64,000 nt of DNA. Origin: Metellina segmentata (lineage: Eukaryota; Arthropoda; Arachnida; Araneae; Tetragnathidae). The DNA is taken from the NCBI GenBank assembly GCA_947359465.1, contig OX375882.1, positions 52,636,509-52,700,508 on the forward strand. The letters are read 5' to 3'. The notes beneath the pieces are model-generated. The model did no database searches. It had not been told where the DNA came from and saw nothing but the letters and a program-made list of their open reading frames with translations. Position numbers and translations under genes: made by a program. Positions 44,170-56,209 of this stretch are shown piece by piece (within the stretch, counting starts at the first letter, position 1; each line of letters begins with the position of its first letter).

Positions 44170-44470
44170 ATTATATTTATCCATCACATGAAATTAACCA
44201 TTCGTGAGTATTATAACTTTAGGAGACTAATGTATTTTAACATCAATAACTAAAACAGTATTTTTATTTAAATGTTTTAAAAGATCACTAGGTTTGTGGT
44301 GTTTTATTATCTTGATAATTTTATTCTACAGCTATATCTATAAATGCATGGTAACAATACTGAATTAATCCCACATGTACACACACACAATAAACAAAAA
44401 GCGACAAAAATATATTTACCATACATAAAAACCGAAATTTCATTTGAACAAACAGAAAAAACAGACAATT
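44170..44470 (+). repeat. Dispersed repeat, copy 1 (unknown family)
   Basis: TTTTGATAATTTTATTCTAC-like sequence (TTATCTTGATAATTTTATTC here) followed by ATGCATGGTAACAATAC and TTTACCATACATAA aligns in order with 55155-55450. Same orientation in both. The class is unknown. Confidence 0.6.
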
Positions 44471-44579
44471 TTAAATTCAGAATACGCTTTACCCTTCGTC
44501 GAGATTCTGGTGCTGCCTTCAGATTGGAAACTGAATATGAATACCTTATCCAAACAACTATGCATATAGTTTCAAAATT

Positions 44580-45290
44580 TTCAAGGAGAGATTTACAGAA
44601 CAAGTGAGACATCAGAACGCGAGATATTACAAATACGGAAAAGGGCAGAAAGGGAAATATAAGAAATGCGGGAAATAGCAGAACGTGAAAAATTGGAAAT
44701 ACATGAAAGATCAGAACGGGAAAGATTTCAAAAGGAGAAGAAAGGCAAAACTTGATGATCGGAAGCATAAATTAAAAATACGTGAATAAGAGCAGAATAT
44801 CAACATGAAGTTTAGGTGGGGTAACCAGAAAAACCCTGAAATGTTTATAAGTGCCAAGAAGGGCATTTGAGAGGGTTTGGCCCCAAAATGGTAGCAGAGA
44901 TTTCGAAGACAGACGGGAATGATTCCGAGACGAGAGGTTTGAATGAAGTTTGTATTTATATGGCTAATGGCTAGTTTTGATTGGGAGAATGATGATCGGA
45001 TTTGGATTCCTAGGGATCGAATTTGGAGTCAGAAACCACCACCTTTGCGGTCTCGTTGAAAGTGGCGCGGAGATAATATCACTGCGGGAGTCAATGACAG
45101 CGTAGGAGTTTCAGCAGTCAGACGAGGAAGTCATGTCTGTGGTAACTTCGAAGGCAGCAGTATTAAATGGGGAGGGAAGATATTTGGTAGAGGAAGACTT
45201 GCAAGTCAGGATCCCGATGGCTTGGAAAATTGTGAAGTAGAGGCTGTACCTACTTCGATGAGATTTAAAATATCACCAGAAGAATTCAAC
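44580..45290 (+). pseudogene. Charged coiled-coil-like relic, possible retroelement gag
   Basis: With a few stops, 44600-44760 reads as a Glu/Arg-rich string (REILQIRKRAEREI, EMREIAEREKLEIHERSERE) typical of a long charged helix, as in some retroelement gag proteins. The downstream sequence is higher in GC than its surroundings. No protease or reverse transcriptase is visible nearby. Family unknown. Confidence 0.35.
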
Positions 45291-45299
45291 CGGAATGAA

Positions 45300-46109
45300 A
45301 AAGCCGAAGATACTTCTCTTTTGTTCCAAAATGTTTTAATTTGTCATTTGCCGTGTTTATTAATTTATAACTAAGACTTTTTTCAACTGTCAAAACAAAA
45401 TAAAAAAAATTAATAAGAACTATTAACAAATCTTTGATTTTAAAATTGAATAATATAAAAGAAAATATTTACAACGCAATTTGACAAAGGTACTTCTTAC
45501 TATATGTATAATTATATAGGTACATAACAATTATTGTTATTAGTTATTATTAATTATTTATCAACTTATGGGGGAGACACAACAAACGTAGTTTTTATTT
45601 ACTGTAAATAAAATATATTGGGGTTTATAATTATTATAGGCCCAAATATTTCTTATTTGCAGTTTGTAAAAAAAAAAGTTTGTTAACTTTATTCACCGTA
45701 AGCCGACTTCTTTTTACAGTAACTATCCAACCAGTTAGGGAAAAAACTGTTTCTGATGGGACATGTGCCATCACTGACAAATACTAAGTTGCACGGTTAT
45801 TTTTTTTTTACTGTGGTGCTTTTTTCATTCAAAAATAAAACATCGATTACGTAACAACATCGACAATGCCAAAACATCAATGTCAAACAAACATCGACTC
45901 CAATAAATCGATGGTAAATACATGGATATTTTGAAAACATCAACTTGATGTCGCAGTCCTAATACATAGCTGATGGGAGAGATTCACAATTTAGCCCACA
46001 TACAAATAATCGCTTGGAAATGTTCAGTGGTTTTACTCATGTAGGTCCACAGAGGACTAATATGAGCCACGAAAGTCTCAAAAGTTTCACTCAAAAGCGC
46101 GGATGAAAG
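45300..46109. other. Intergenic sequence, nothing recognised
   Basis: AT-rich, with short runs of ATCGA-containing words near 45840-45960 (CATCGA repeated about five times) but no clear array. Confidence 0.4.
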
Positions 46110-46580
46110 CCGTCATCACGGCGTTGCCCATGCTGTTGGTTTTCGAAGCAAACCATAGTTCATAATATTCATAATTTGGTTTGCAAGGCAAACCATATTG
46201 GAATTCGCAGGGAATTCCTTACAAAAGGTTCGCATTTCCATTTGGTTTGCGAAGCAGGGGTAAGCAACACCACGAGTAACACCATGATGGCTGTCATCGA
46301 ATTTGGCCGCATTTGACAATGTTGACAGTTTGACTTGACGGCGTTGGCCGTGGTGTTGGTTCGCAAAGCATACCATAGTTCATAAAATTCATAATTTGGT
46401 TCACCAAACAAACCAAATTGGAGTTCTCAGGGAATTCATTCCAATAAGCTACGAATTTCTATTTGGCTTGCGAAGCAAACCAACACCACAGGCAACGCCA
46501 TATGGCTGTAATCCAACAGGCCCCGAATTCCCATTTGGACCAAATGGCATATTCAATTCCAACAATGGACATTTTGCTTA
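46110..46580. repeat. Tandem block with six GAA-loop palindromes
   Basis: Two ~220-bp units (46117-46310 and 46338-46510) each carry three 19-base imperfect palindromes of the form TGGTTTGC-GAA-GCAAACCA, at 46137, 46177, 46243, 46357, 46397 and 46464. Arms differ between copies, sometimes on both sides. No coding sequence is recognised. Confidence 0.85.
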
Positions 46581-46768
46581 GCAAATCAAATGTGAATTCT
46601 TAGCAACCACCTGGGGTTAGCACACCTGACACCTCGAAAAGAACTGTAACGGGCCAGGCAGTGGCTAGTAATGTATAAATTTAAGGGGGAAACGCCAATA
46701 CACCGAAAAAACGGTCATCTTCAACAATGAGTTCGGATGAAGAACAAATAATTTATGATTGGACAGTT

Positions 46769-48778
46769 CAGTGGTCGGCAAATCGCGGTTCTTTAAACAC
46801 ATGAGTATGGCTTTGCCACGAATCGATTTCGATTAAATGCTGTTAAAATGCAAATATCCTGGTGGTGCGAGGAAGGAAGCAGTTGAGGAACTTCAGAAGA
46901 GTCATGAAATGTCAAGTTCTGTATTTAATTATTGGGTGCAATCTTCCAACAGTGTTAGTATTGCAAGCTTTACTGTAAGGCAAGAGATTTGCTAAGAAAT
47001 GGCAATACACAGGCGGTGAATACATTAAACGTTGTTTTAAAAATTCATCCAAAGACCTATTCCAGGATTTTAAGAGCAAGGAAGAAATTCATTATAAACA
47101 ATTAAAGAGTTACCACTGTTTGCTAAAACAGTAAAAGACAGAACAGTCAAAATGTCTTCGAATGTAACCAATCAGCAAATCGAATATCTTAAATTGGTTT
47201 CAGCTTTGTCAATAGCTGTTAACGAATCGTGTGACATAATTGACCCTGTTCCCCTTTTTACTTTTTGTTCTATTTATTTCTTCTTTGGGTTCTAAAGAGG
47301 AACTTTTAGGATTTTTTCCACTGAAAGGTCAAACATATGGCGAGTATATTGCAAATGCTGTCATTGAATGCACCGAGAAACATATTCCCCTCAATAAAAT
47401 TGTTTCAATTCCAACACGGGGTACTTGTAAATTAATCACGAGATATTTGTTTACCATTGCATCATTCATCAAGAAGCGCTGTGTGCGCAGACATTTCCAG
47501 AAGAAATTTGTGTTGTTATGAAATTTGTGTACACGATTGTCAACACTATTGTAGCTAAAAGCTCTTTATCATCGCCAATAAAAAGAATTTTTAGTTTATA
47601 TGGAGAGTGAATATGCGGATCTTCTGCTGCATAATAAGGTACGTTGGCATTCAAGAGAAAACGTTTCAAAACGTTTCGTTTCCTTATTACTTGCAATTAA
47701 AGCATTTCTCCTTGATAAGGGTGTTGACTATCGTGAACTAACGTACGATCAGTGGATCCAAAAAATTGTACTTTATGGTAGTAGACGTTACGTCTTATCT
47801 AAATAATCTTAATCGTAAACTACAGAGAAAAGGAAACCCAATTTTTTCAATGTTGGAAGAAGACATATTTCATTCGAAACAACTTATCCCTTTTTGTTCA
47901 ATATTTTGAAAGAAACATTAATTTATATTCAAAGCCTACTGAAAATTCAGGAAAATAACTCGGTAATTGACATTTAGTATTTCAGAAAAACAATTTCAAA
48001 TATGACGTAAGATTTTCTACTAAGGTTTCTGGAATTCAGAAATAGCATAGCTATGTTAGCCTCTGTTTAAAGCCTCTCAGTGCTGACGTAACAGAATTGA
48101 ATTTTTCTCCCTTTAATATTGACATTTGCGCTTTTAAAATTCAACTACTGGATTAAAAAAAAAACAATGAATTATGGAGCTCTAAATTTCAACGCCTTTA
48201 TGCTGATATGGAGCAATTGGAGAAAAATAAATGTGATCTTAGTTCACAGAAAATGTGGTCTGCTTTAAAAGACCTGGAGAAGGAAAGCATGATAATATTC
48301 AACAGCTGGAATAGTATTTCTGACTCATATGCCCAGTTACAAAAACTTTCAATTTCTGTTCTTTCACTACTTGGCTCTACATATTCATGCGAACAATCCT
48401 TTTCAAGCATGAATCGTATCAAAAGTAAATTTAGAAATCGTCTTATTGATGAGAACCTGGAATTTTGCTTATAATTAAAAATAACGACATACAAACCTGA
48501 CATCCAAATTTTTCAAGGAAATTTAAGGTCATTGTTCGCATTAAATGCGTGTTTTGTAAAACTTTTATTTTAATGTAAAAAATATTTTTTTGTCAATAAA
48601 TATAAGATTATTATTATGGTATCTGGTCTTATTTAATGTTAGTAGCTAGTTTTTTTAAACCGACTCCTAAAAACGTGGTTCTTGAAAAGAAATTTGTCTT
48701 TCAAAATAATTCTTAATCGTCGTACTGCTGATCCTTGGCTCTTTTGACTAAAGAGTTTGCGACCACTGGTATATTATC
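46769..48778 (+). mobile_element. hAT-type DNA transposon, decayed
   Basis: Ends are CAGTGGTCGGCAAA on the left and, on the right complement, CAGTGGTCGCAAACTC, enclosing a hAT transposase pseudogene in the expected orientation. The 8-bp flanks (GGACAGTT, GTATATTA) no longer match well. Confidence 0.72.
47100..48475 (+). pseudogene. hAT transposase pseudogene (ZBED5/SCAND3-like)
   Basis: Pieces run in order: LPLFAKTVKDRTVKMSSNVT (47110), then KEELLGFFPLKGQTYGEYIA and HIPLNKIVSI (47290-47420), HQEALCAQTFPEEICVVM (47470), ESEYADLLLHNKVRWHSREN (47600), and the dimerisation end LGSTYSCEQSFSSMNRIKSK, FRNRLIDENLEFCL (48370-48474). At least four frame changes and a gap exclude function. Confidence 0.88.
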
Positions 48779-48786
48779 AGTAGAAA

Positions 48787-49564
48787 AAGCTGGATTCCCA
48801 GTTTTTAAAGACAACGTATTGGATAAGTGTCCAGCAGTTTATTAAAGAATTAATAAAAGAAAATCTATTTATAAACAATCATCCTGGCCGAACGTGGTTT
48901 TCACGGGTGACGAACGTGGAACGAAGAGAAATTCCATCATTCGCTGAGTGATTTCTCTTAGGAAAGTAGTATTTATGATGTTAGATAAAAAATCGTTATC
49001 AAAGTATGCTTGTTTTTAAGTATTGCCTAATAAATCACCATAAGAATTGTAAAAACACTTTAATCAATTTTATTTTCCCTGATTTTTCTGTTTTTATTCA
49101 CGGTTTTAAATAATGATAGTACATAAAGATTAATGTTTGTTTAATGTTCATGGTTACTGTACAAGTAAAAATTGTTTAAGAATATCTTATAATTTGGTAA
49201 AGAATATAAAAGTGTACCTTTGCTTTATTAATACCCTACTTATTTATTTGCCCTACATAAAAATATATATTTCAAAAGTTATAGGTTTGAATTAATTTTG
49301 CTATTGTTATTTCAATAAAATAGACGCAGTCTATTACTGATTCAAAAAAGTGTCTAATACTGGATTTTTGAAAATTCGAAATGTCTATTACTGATGCAAT
49401 ATCAGCTATCAGAATATTAAAAAAAAATTATTAAAAATAAAACAAATTAACTATCTAACAAATATAATAAGATTAAAAAATTAATTTACTGCCAACTAAA
49501 TCAATTTGTAATGATTCCCTATCAAAAAAACTGATGTGGATGACGCTAATGTTGAAAATTTCTC
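48787..49564. other. Intergenic sequence, nothing recognised
   Basis: AT-rich DNA between the hAT and piggyBac elements. Confidence 0.5.
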
Positions 49565-50409
49565 TTAACCCATTAACGACTGACGTTGCGTTTTCACAAC
49601 ATTAGTGGAAACATTTTTTTTCTTATTCTGTATTGCGTTTTTTTAATATAATTTTTTTGTATATTGTAGACAAAGCTTAAATGTCTCCAGGGGAAAAAAT
49701 TGTTTTTCTCTCAATGCAAGATTTTATAAAATAAATTTCTAAAATTGTCATTTTTTTGCGATTGTTCTATTCTAATTTTGAAAAAAATCTCACATATGGC
49801 AGAACAATTCAAAGGATTTCATGAAAAGACGTTTTTGTTTTAGAAAGATATGTCTGCAAAATGGCATAAAAAAATAAGGTTACTATTTCGTCTTTGCTTG
49901 TACAAGTATGCATATTTTGAAATGTTGTGAAAACTCAACGGCAGTCCAAAGCAGTGAATGAAGCAGTCTTTATGAACATTTGTCCGAAAATATCGGTTGT
50001 CGAAGAAAACGGTTTTTAACTGTGAATGACGCATTAGAGTATATGAAATAGTTAGATCATGAAGATGTTTCTGAATTTTCATCATATGAAGACTGTCAAG
50101 GCCAAGCAGATATGGTAGTGATCCCCCCCGCCCGCCCCCGATCTCTGACCGACGATAATTGTATTGATGACGATATGTTAGGAGATAATTTGCCGTGACC
50201 GAAAGACATATCTGTTGATATCAAACTTTTTTTCTTCAAAAAAACTTTAAAATTTATCGGATTTATCACAAAATTATACCATTTGCCTAAATCATCTAAA
50301 AAAAAATATTGCTTGGAGAAATTTGCCTCCCGTATACACACTTATGCCTGCTGACAAAGAAACAGTAGAAAAAGCAAAAACGGAAGTAATTATACAAAAT
50401 TGCATGATC

Positions 50410-51490
50410 TAGAACCAGAAGATGTATTTTTACGACTCTACAATCAGAATCTTTTGGAACATATTACTCAAGAAAGTAAAAAATATATGCACAACAGAAA
50501 ATCTTCACAATTTTTCCTATTTTTGCTCCTATATTGAAGCGTTTTATAGGATTTCTACTTTACATTGGCTATGTATGTCTTCCTCTAGAGAGACTTTACT
50601 GTTCAGTTGCAGAAGATGTCAGTTGTCCATTAGTACGTGCAGCACTAACACGGTCTATGCTTACTGCTACGAAACAGAATTTACATTTAGCGGATAACAA
50701 TGTATTGGATAAAACAGATAAAATGGCTAAAGTTCGTCAGTGTGTAAACATTTTAAATGCCGATTTCATGCAATGACGTGTGTTTCTTCATCAAATCTTT
50801 CTATCAATGAAGACATAATACCTTATTTCGGTAGAATTCGTGCAAAATGTTTCTGAAAGTAAAACACGTTCATTTCGGGTATAAAGTTTGGCGTTTGTGT
50901 TCTTCTGAAGGGTACTTACATCATTTTGATATACACTCAGGTAAATATGCAGATAAAACGACGGATCTGGGTTAAGTGGAAACGTCTTTTAAGAGTAGTC
51001 GAAGTTCCTTCAAACCACTATGTATACTTTGACAACTTTTTACATCACTTATGTTGTTGTCGAAATTGAAAAATTCGTGGTTTCATGCCACTGGAATGAT
51101 TTGTGACAACAGATTAGGAAAATGTCCTATTACACCTGTAATCGAAATGAAAAAAGAACAACGTGGAACATATGACTTCGTCTTTGATAAGGAGCATAGT
51201 ATCGCAGTAGTTTGTTGGAACGAAAATTCCGTTGTTAATCTATGGCCACCAACTTTGATACAATCAATCCATCTTCAATGGCCAAGAGATACTCAAGAAA
51301 ATAAAGAAATCCGCATCTGTAAAGCAACCTGAACTCATCGGGGATTACAGCAAACATATGGGTAGGGTGGACCTGTTTGATAATTTCGTTGCAATGTATA
51401 GAGTGCAAGTAAATGTTAAAGAAATGGTGGTGGCCTAGGATCCCACAAGTCATATTATCGAGAAATATTCAACAAACAAAAGAAAAAGAT
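50410..51490 (+). pseudogene. piggyBac transposase pseudogene
   Basis: Frames in order carry FIGFLLYIGYVCLPLERLYC (~50535), LADNNVLDKTDKMAKVRQCV (50690-50740), YVYFDNFLHHL-like sequence (~51020), ICDNRLGKCPITPVIEMKKE, QRGTYDF, IAVVCWNENSVVNL (51100-51240) and GDYSKHMGRVDLFDNFVAMY (~51340-51410). These match the piggyBac DDE domain. Frame changes and stops break it. Confidence 0.85.
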
Positions 51491-51686
51491 GCAAAACCTG
51501 TAGTAGCCAAACAATAACTTTATATAAAAATGTAATGTGCCGTTACATAGCAAGTTCTTCAAAGATTTTCATCTTTCAAAAAAGTTGTCGGTTTCGACTG
51601 ACGTTGGGTTTTTGCAACATTTTGTATCTTTTATACAAATAAATGTTTTTTTCATGTTACTTTTTTTTTTGTCTTGATTATACTCT

Positions 51687-51950
51687 TTCTTTTTTCTAAT
51701 GGCGGGCACATTTTGACCGAAGTCATTGGCCGCTACAAGGCCGGAAGTGATGGCCACTTGTGAAGGAGCACCCAGTGGGAGGGCCATCATTGCCCCTAAC
51801 AATTACATCGTAATTTTGAACCATGTTCAGATGACGAAGCAACACCTAAGCTGGTATACGCTTACAAACATCCATGCCCGAACCCGGATTCGAACCGGGA
51901 ACCTTCCGATCTAGAGGCTAACACCTTAACCACTATACCGGTTGGTCGGC
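51687..51950 (-). mobile_element. Full-length tRNA-derived SINE with target duplication
   Basis: 264 bp, almost the same as 4640-4906, with the tRNA-like head at the right (TCGAACCGGG, CTTAACCACTATACCGG on +) and an A-rich tail at the left. It is flanked by TTGATTATACTCT (51674-51686) and TTAATTAGACTCT (51951-51963), a 13-bp duplication with two differences. Confidence 0.88.
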
Positions 51951-52028
51951 TTAATTAGACTCTAATAGGTCTAAAAAATGAATTTTATTCATTTCCTTCA
52001 AGCGAAAAGTGGAGCGGTCTTTAATGGG

Positions 52029-52477
52029 TTCAAGTGTCTATTACCGGTACAACTACTTTATATGTTTTGGTAACTTAATAGTTTAACGTAACTTAACGTT
52101 TTCTTTGATCAGTTGATTATTTTGAAAGGCATAAAGACTCTTAGTGTTAAATGTGTGTTTCAGTCTTTAGCAATCATTTAATTATTAGAACTCTGAATTT
52201 AAACCACTCATAATTCCGTCTGGGATTTTAATAAAATGTCAATATTTTATATGAATTCTTATTATTTTTATAGAAAATTCAGGATTTGCTATTAAAGATT
52301 GTGGCTACCTTTAAAAAATTGAGCTACAATTTCTGTCATAAAGGCAGACTTTTATGCAAATTAGATTAAGTTTATTTATAGAAGAGACACATAATTTCAG
52401 ATCTAGATATTTTGGATTTGTACGATACTCCAGGCACGAGAATAAAAGATTTTCGGATACTTTTTTTTTACTTACCT
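52029..52477. other. Intergenic sequence, nothing recognised
   Basis: AT-rich DNA between the piggyBac element and the SINE. Confidence 0.45.
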
Positions 52478-52808
52478 ACCGACCAACCGGTATAGTGGTT
52501 AAGGTGTTGGCCTCTTGTTCAAAAGGTTCCAGGTTCGAATCCGGGTCAGGACATGGATGTTTGTAAGCATGAGGTGTACAGGCGGCTGGTACACCTTAAA
52601 TCTGTTGTGGCCGAAAGTCCTAACGTTGGGTTGGTGCAGAAGTTTGAAGAGTGGGGTGCCAGTTTACGTTTTGCCTCGTCATCTGACCATATTCAAAATT
52701 ACGTGGTGTTTTCCTCTGCTCATTCCCTTACGGGATTGATCCCGGACCGTTGCAAATAGCCCGTTGTGTTGCTCTAGTACTACGTTAATTAAAATTACCA
52801 TTACCATT
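52478..52808 (+). mobile_element. Full-length tRNA-derived SINE, (ATTACC)n-tail subfamily
   Basis: The head GACCAACCGGTATAGTGGTT with the B box GGTTCGAATCC is the same as in 4640-4906. The body and 3' end (GGGGTGCCAG..., GGATTGATCCCGGACCGT, TAGCCCGTTGTGTTGC) and the ATTACC tail match 6595, 32748 and 61957. It is the reference copy for this subfamily. Confidence 0.88.
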
Positions 52809-54162
52809 TGGCTTACTGTTTTTCTTGTTTTATACGCCTTAATTTGGTAGCATAAAGATAATCAGACATTCTTATAGCACTGTCCGTTTTGGTGTTACGT
52901 TACTGAAAGAGTGAATTCCTCTAGAGAAATGGCCAGTGACTATAACCATTTATGGTGGCAATTCGTTTTCTTACGTTAAGATTTATACTTTTATTTATTT
53001 CCAGTTGAGTATACATCTAAAGGTAGCTATAAAAACCACTATAAAATAAAACTAATGTAGAATATGTTGTCAATTATATAAATATATTAAACTTCATCTG
53101 ATGAGGTCGTAATACGATAAACATTTAACCCAGGAAAGTTGCTGGTAATTTTCCTTTCCCGTTACAAATGAGTTCGTAAATTTACGATTTCCTCCTATGA
53201 ACATCAATTGTTTTATGTTTGAAATCCAATAGGATTTCATAAGAGAGTACAGGAGCAACTTGTATTTGATGAGTCAAGGTGTCAGAGTTGGGCTTTAGCT
53301 CGAAAAGAACGCAGGTAGAATAGGTCTTGCAATGACACACCGCGATAAGTAAGTAGACATTTTCTCTTATTTTAAATAGATATGAATGAATTTATTTCGC
53401 GACATTTTTCTAAAAACCAGAGTATCTAGATACTATTGATCCAAAAAGAAAATATTATTCGATAAATAATTTGAAGAGTTATAACATCAATATCACTATA
53501 TGCTATAATATTTAACCAGATCAGCACGCTCTGTTTAGCGAAAAATGCTCATTTTATTCTTCAGGTGAAAACTCCCTACTTATTGAACTTCCAGACGGAA
53601 ATTATATTAATAGGAAGTGATTGTGATGACGAACCCAAAACAATGGTTACCAATATTATTATTGTAATTACGTGCTTATGATTGGACAGATTATTTTTAC
53701 TATCACAGCTGTTCTTTTGTCATCTTTCCTCTTCTGTCACTCACTCTCGTCGTTTTTAAAAATGCCTTGCTTAGTCGTTTTTATATTTAAAAGTATAATT
53801 GAGCAATATAGTTGCTTATGATTTATGCAGATGACATACGCTTTTGGCCTCTTTGCTATTGTTATTCGCTCTCATCTTTTATTACAGTTCTCTTGCGTTA
53901 TCGTTTTTCGAGTTAAAAGCACAATTTAAACTTCATTTTTGTATTAAATAACTTTTGTTTGTTCTGATCAAATTTCTGTAAAAAACGTAGGTGTTGCGAT
54001 TTGTAACTTGTTCAGTGTATCCTTAAATGTTAGAGCTGGATACTTGCAATTTATATAATTCCCGACCGCGTGTCTTTAAATTTGTAAACTTCAACTTTTA
54101 TTTGAATGCGTTGGTAATTGGGGTAACAAGAGGCTAGTGTATACGGAGAGTTACTTAGTGAC
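52809..54162. other. Intergenic sequence, nothing recognised
   Basis: AT-rich DNA with no recognisable coding or repeat structure. Confidence 0.5.
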
Positions 54163-55076
54163 TACAAATACAAATACAAATACAAATATTGACGACCAGC
54201 TACAGGCTCAAGCCCAACAAGGCTGGTCCTTTGTTTATGAATTCTCCAATTCCCACTGACTATCCAATTGTGTCTTAAATTCGTACACTCCCTTTGAATT
54301 AACTATATTTTCTGGCAACGCGTTCCAACTGTCTATTACCCTATTAAAGTAGTAGTTTTTCCTTAAATCCCGATTAAAATGTGTCTTATTCAATTTATAC
54401 CCATGGCCCCTTGTTCTGTAATCCCTATTGAAATTTAAGCCCTCTGTGTCCCTTTGTTTTACAAACTTGAAAAGCTGAATCAAATCCCCCCTCCTTCTTC
54501 TTCTTTCCAGTGTATACATGTTTAGCTTACTTAAACGTTCATTATAGTCGAAATTTGCTAGCCCCTTTATTATTTTTGTAGCTCTGTGCTGAATCCTTTC
54601 AATTGATTCTATGTCCTTTCTCATATATGGAGCCCAGAATTGTACAGCATATTCTAGATGTGATCTTACTAAATCCTTATATAATGGCAAGATTATGTTC
54701 TTATCCCTTGAAGTTACAGTCTTTTTAATATACCCCAATAACCTATTAGCCTTTTTACCCGCAGCTGAACATTGGTGACCCATTTTAAAATCCCTGTGAA
54801 TTATCACCCCAAGATCCTTGACTGTTTCTCCCTCCTTTACCTTTACTCCCTGCAGACAGTACTCGGCTCCACTGTTCCTGTAACCCATATGCAGAACTTG
54901 ACATTTCCCTACATTAAATGACATACCCCATTTTACAGCCCATTCGGATATCTTATCAAAATCTCCTTGTAAATTTTCTATCTGTAACTTGGTATCCACT
55001 GTCCCCCATGTTTTTAAGTCATCTGCAAATATACTGATTCTATTCTTGATCCCCTGACCTATATCATCTATGAAAA
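54163..55076 (-). mobile_element. 5'-truncated CR1-like LINE
   Basis: The open frame runs on the - strand from the truncation at ~55076 (FIDDIGQGIKNRISIFADDL, including the reverse transcriptase FADD motif) through the 254-residue end at 54235. Later motifs are GKCQVLHMGYRN, KDLGVIIHRDFKMGHQC, LEYAVQFWAPY, IERIQHRATKII and YYFNRVIDSWNALPENIV, all typical of the CR1-clade ORF2 C-terminus. There is no stop in ~280 codons. The 3' end is four TACAAA units (on +, 54163-54189). The catalytic fingers are missing, so it cannot act alone. Confidence 0.9.
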
Positions 55077-55154
55077 TTATAAATAAATAATAAATAATAA
55101 TAAAATATAATAAAATTATAAAAAAACTACACCGTGTATTTTTATTTCTTTTAA

Positions 55155-55450
55155 TCTATTCACCACATGAAATGACTCAGTAGATATTATTTCTTTAGTA
55201 TAAGAAACTAATGTGTATCCGAACAAATAATTTATCAAGTAATACAATTTTTTTATTTAAATATATCCAAACGAACAATCTTTTGATGGTGCTTTACTAT
55301 TTTGATAATTTTATTCTACAATTACATCTGGAAATACATGGTAGCAATGCGGAAATAATCCCACAAGCAATGGACAAAGAACTACAAAAATGTATTAACC
55401 ATACATAAGAACCAAGACTTTCTCTGAAGAAACCTGAAAGATATAATTTC
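55155..55450 (+). repeat. Dispersed repeat, copy 2 (unknown family)
   Basis: TATTTTGATAATTTTATTCT, AATACATGGTAGCAATGC and TTAACCATACATAAGAACC align in order with 44170-44470. Class unknown. Confidence 0.6.
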
Positions 55451-56199
55451 AAATACAAAATAAAAAAGCGTTAAAAAAGTTTTTCATCAGAAAAAATTAA
55501 GAAAAGGTAGTTTTCAATAATTTGGAAGAATGAAATGTGTAATATACAATAGTTGAAACACCTGAGTACTAAAACCAGTTCGCAGTTGTTTCAACAATAC
55601 CGGAACACCAGAAACATTGTTGGAAGAAAAAGGATAGCCATAAACTTGTCAGCCTTCTATGGAAAAGTACAAAAATAGTTTTTTATTGAAATAAAGATTT
55701 ATACTCATAAGCCCAACACGTTTTATATACACGTCTTCGTGAAATAAACTTGTAAAATAATTTGAGGCTTAGTGAACTTAAAGGGTTGTTAATTAAAGTC
55801 TCGACTGGTTCACTCCGGTTGATAATCCTTTACTTTACCTCGGCGCCAACTTAAATGATGAAAAAAATGCAATGACGGAAAATAAACTACCAACATCAAC
55901 AAGAAATTAGTTTAGAGGTATAAAATTTAGGCAAAGCATTTGTCTAGGTAACCTACTTATTTGATTAAAGTTTCAAGGTCACAGGTTAAAGTATGCGTTA
56001 AAAGAGCCTTTTCAAATGTGAAATGGTTGTACATTAATAACCGCTCTAGTCACAACGATTTGGAAGGATGCAAACATGCAAATGTGCACACATTGTGTCG
56101 TACAGGTGCTGTATGTCATTTTGTGGGATGGAGTTCCATGATTGTTGCACTTGTTCAGTCAAATCAGCATCGGTCAGTGCTAGTTGTGGGTGATACTGG
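55451..56199. other. Intergenic sequence, nothing recognised
   Basis: AT-rich, with no supported feature. Confidence 0.45.
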
Positions 56200-56209
56200 A
56201 TTTGTCGTC

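Larger units (their letters stand above)
49569..52028 (+). mobile_element. piggyBac-type transposon, decayed, with nested SINE
   Basis: TTAA at 49565-49568, then CCATTAACGAC after one more C. The right end reads on the complement CCCATTAAAGAC next to a degraded TTGA/TTCA site at ~52029. GACTGACGTTGCGTTTTC near 49578 recurs as GACTGACGTTGGGTTTTT near 51597 in the same direction, a subterminal direct repeat. A SINE (51687-51950) is inserted between the gene and the right end. Confidence 0.75.

Noticed and set aside
44307..44768. 153-codon - strand open frame with hydrophobic N-terminal repeats (LIFHVFPIFHVL)
   Set aside because: It is the complement of the Glu/Arg-rich relic and purine-rich DNA, so the hydrophobic string is an antisense effect.
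46116..46411. Overlapping - strand open frames of 80-86 codons with repeated CFANQ/LANQ peptides
   Set aside because: They arise from the palindromic tandem block and have no conserved domain or start context.
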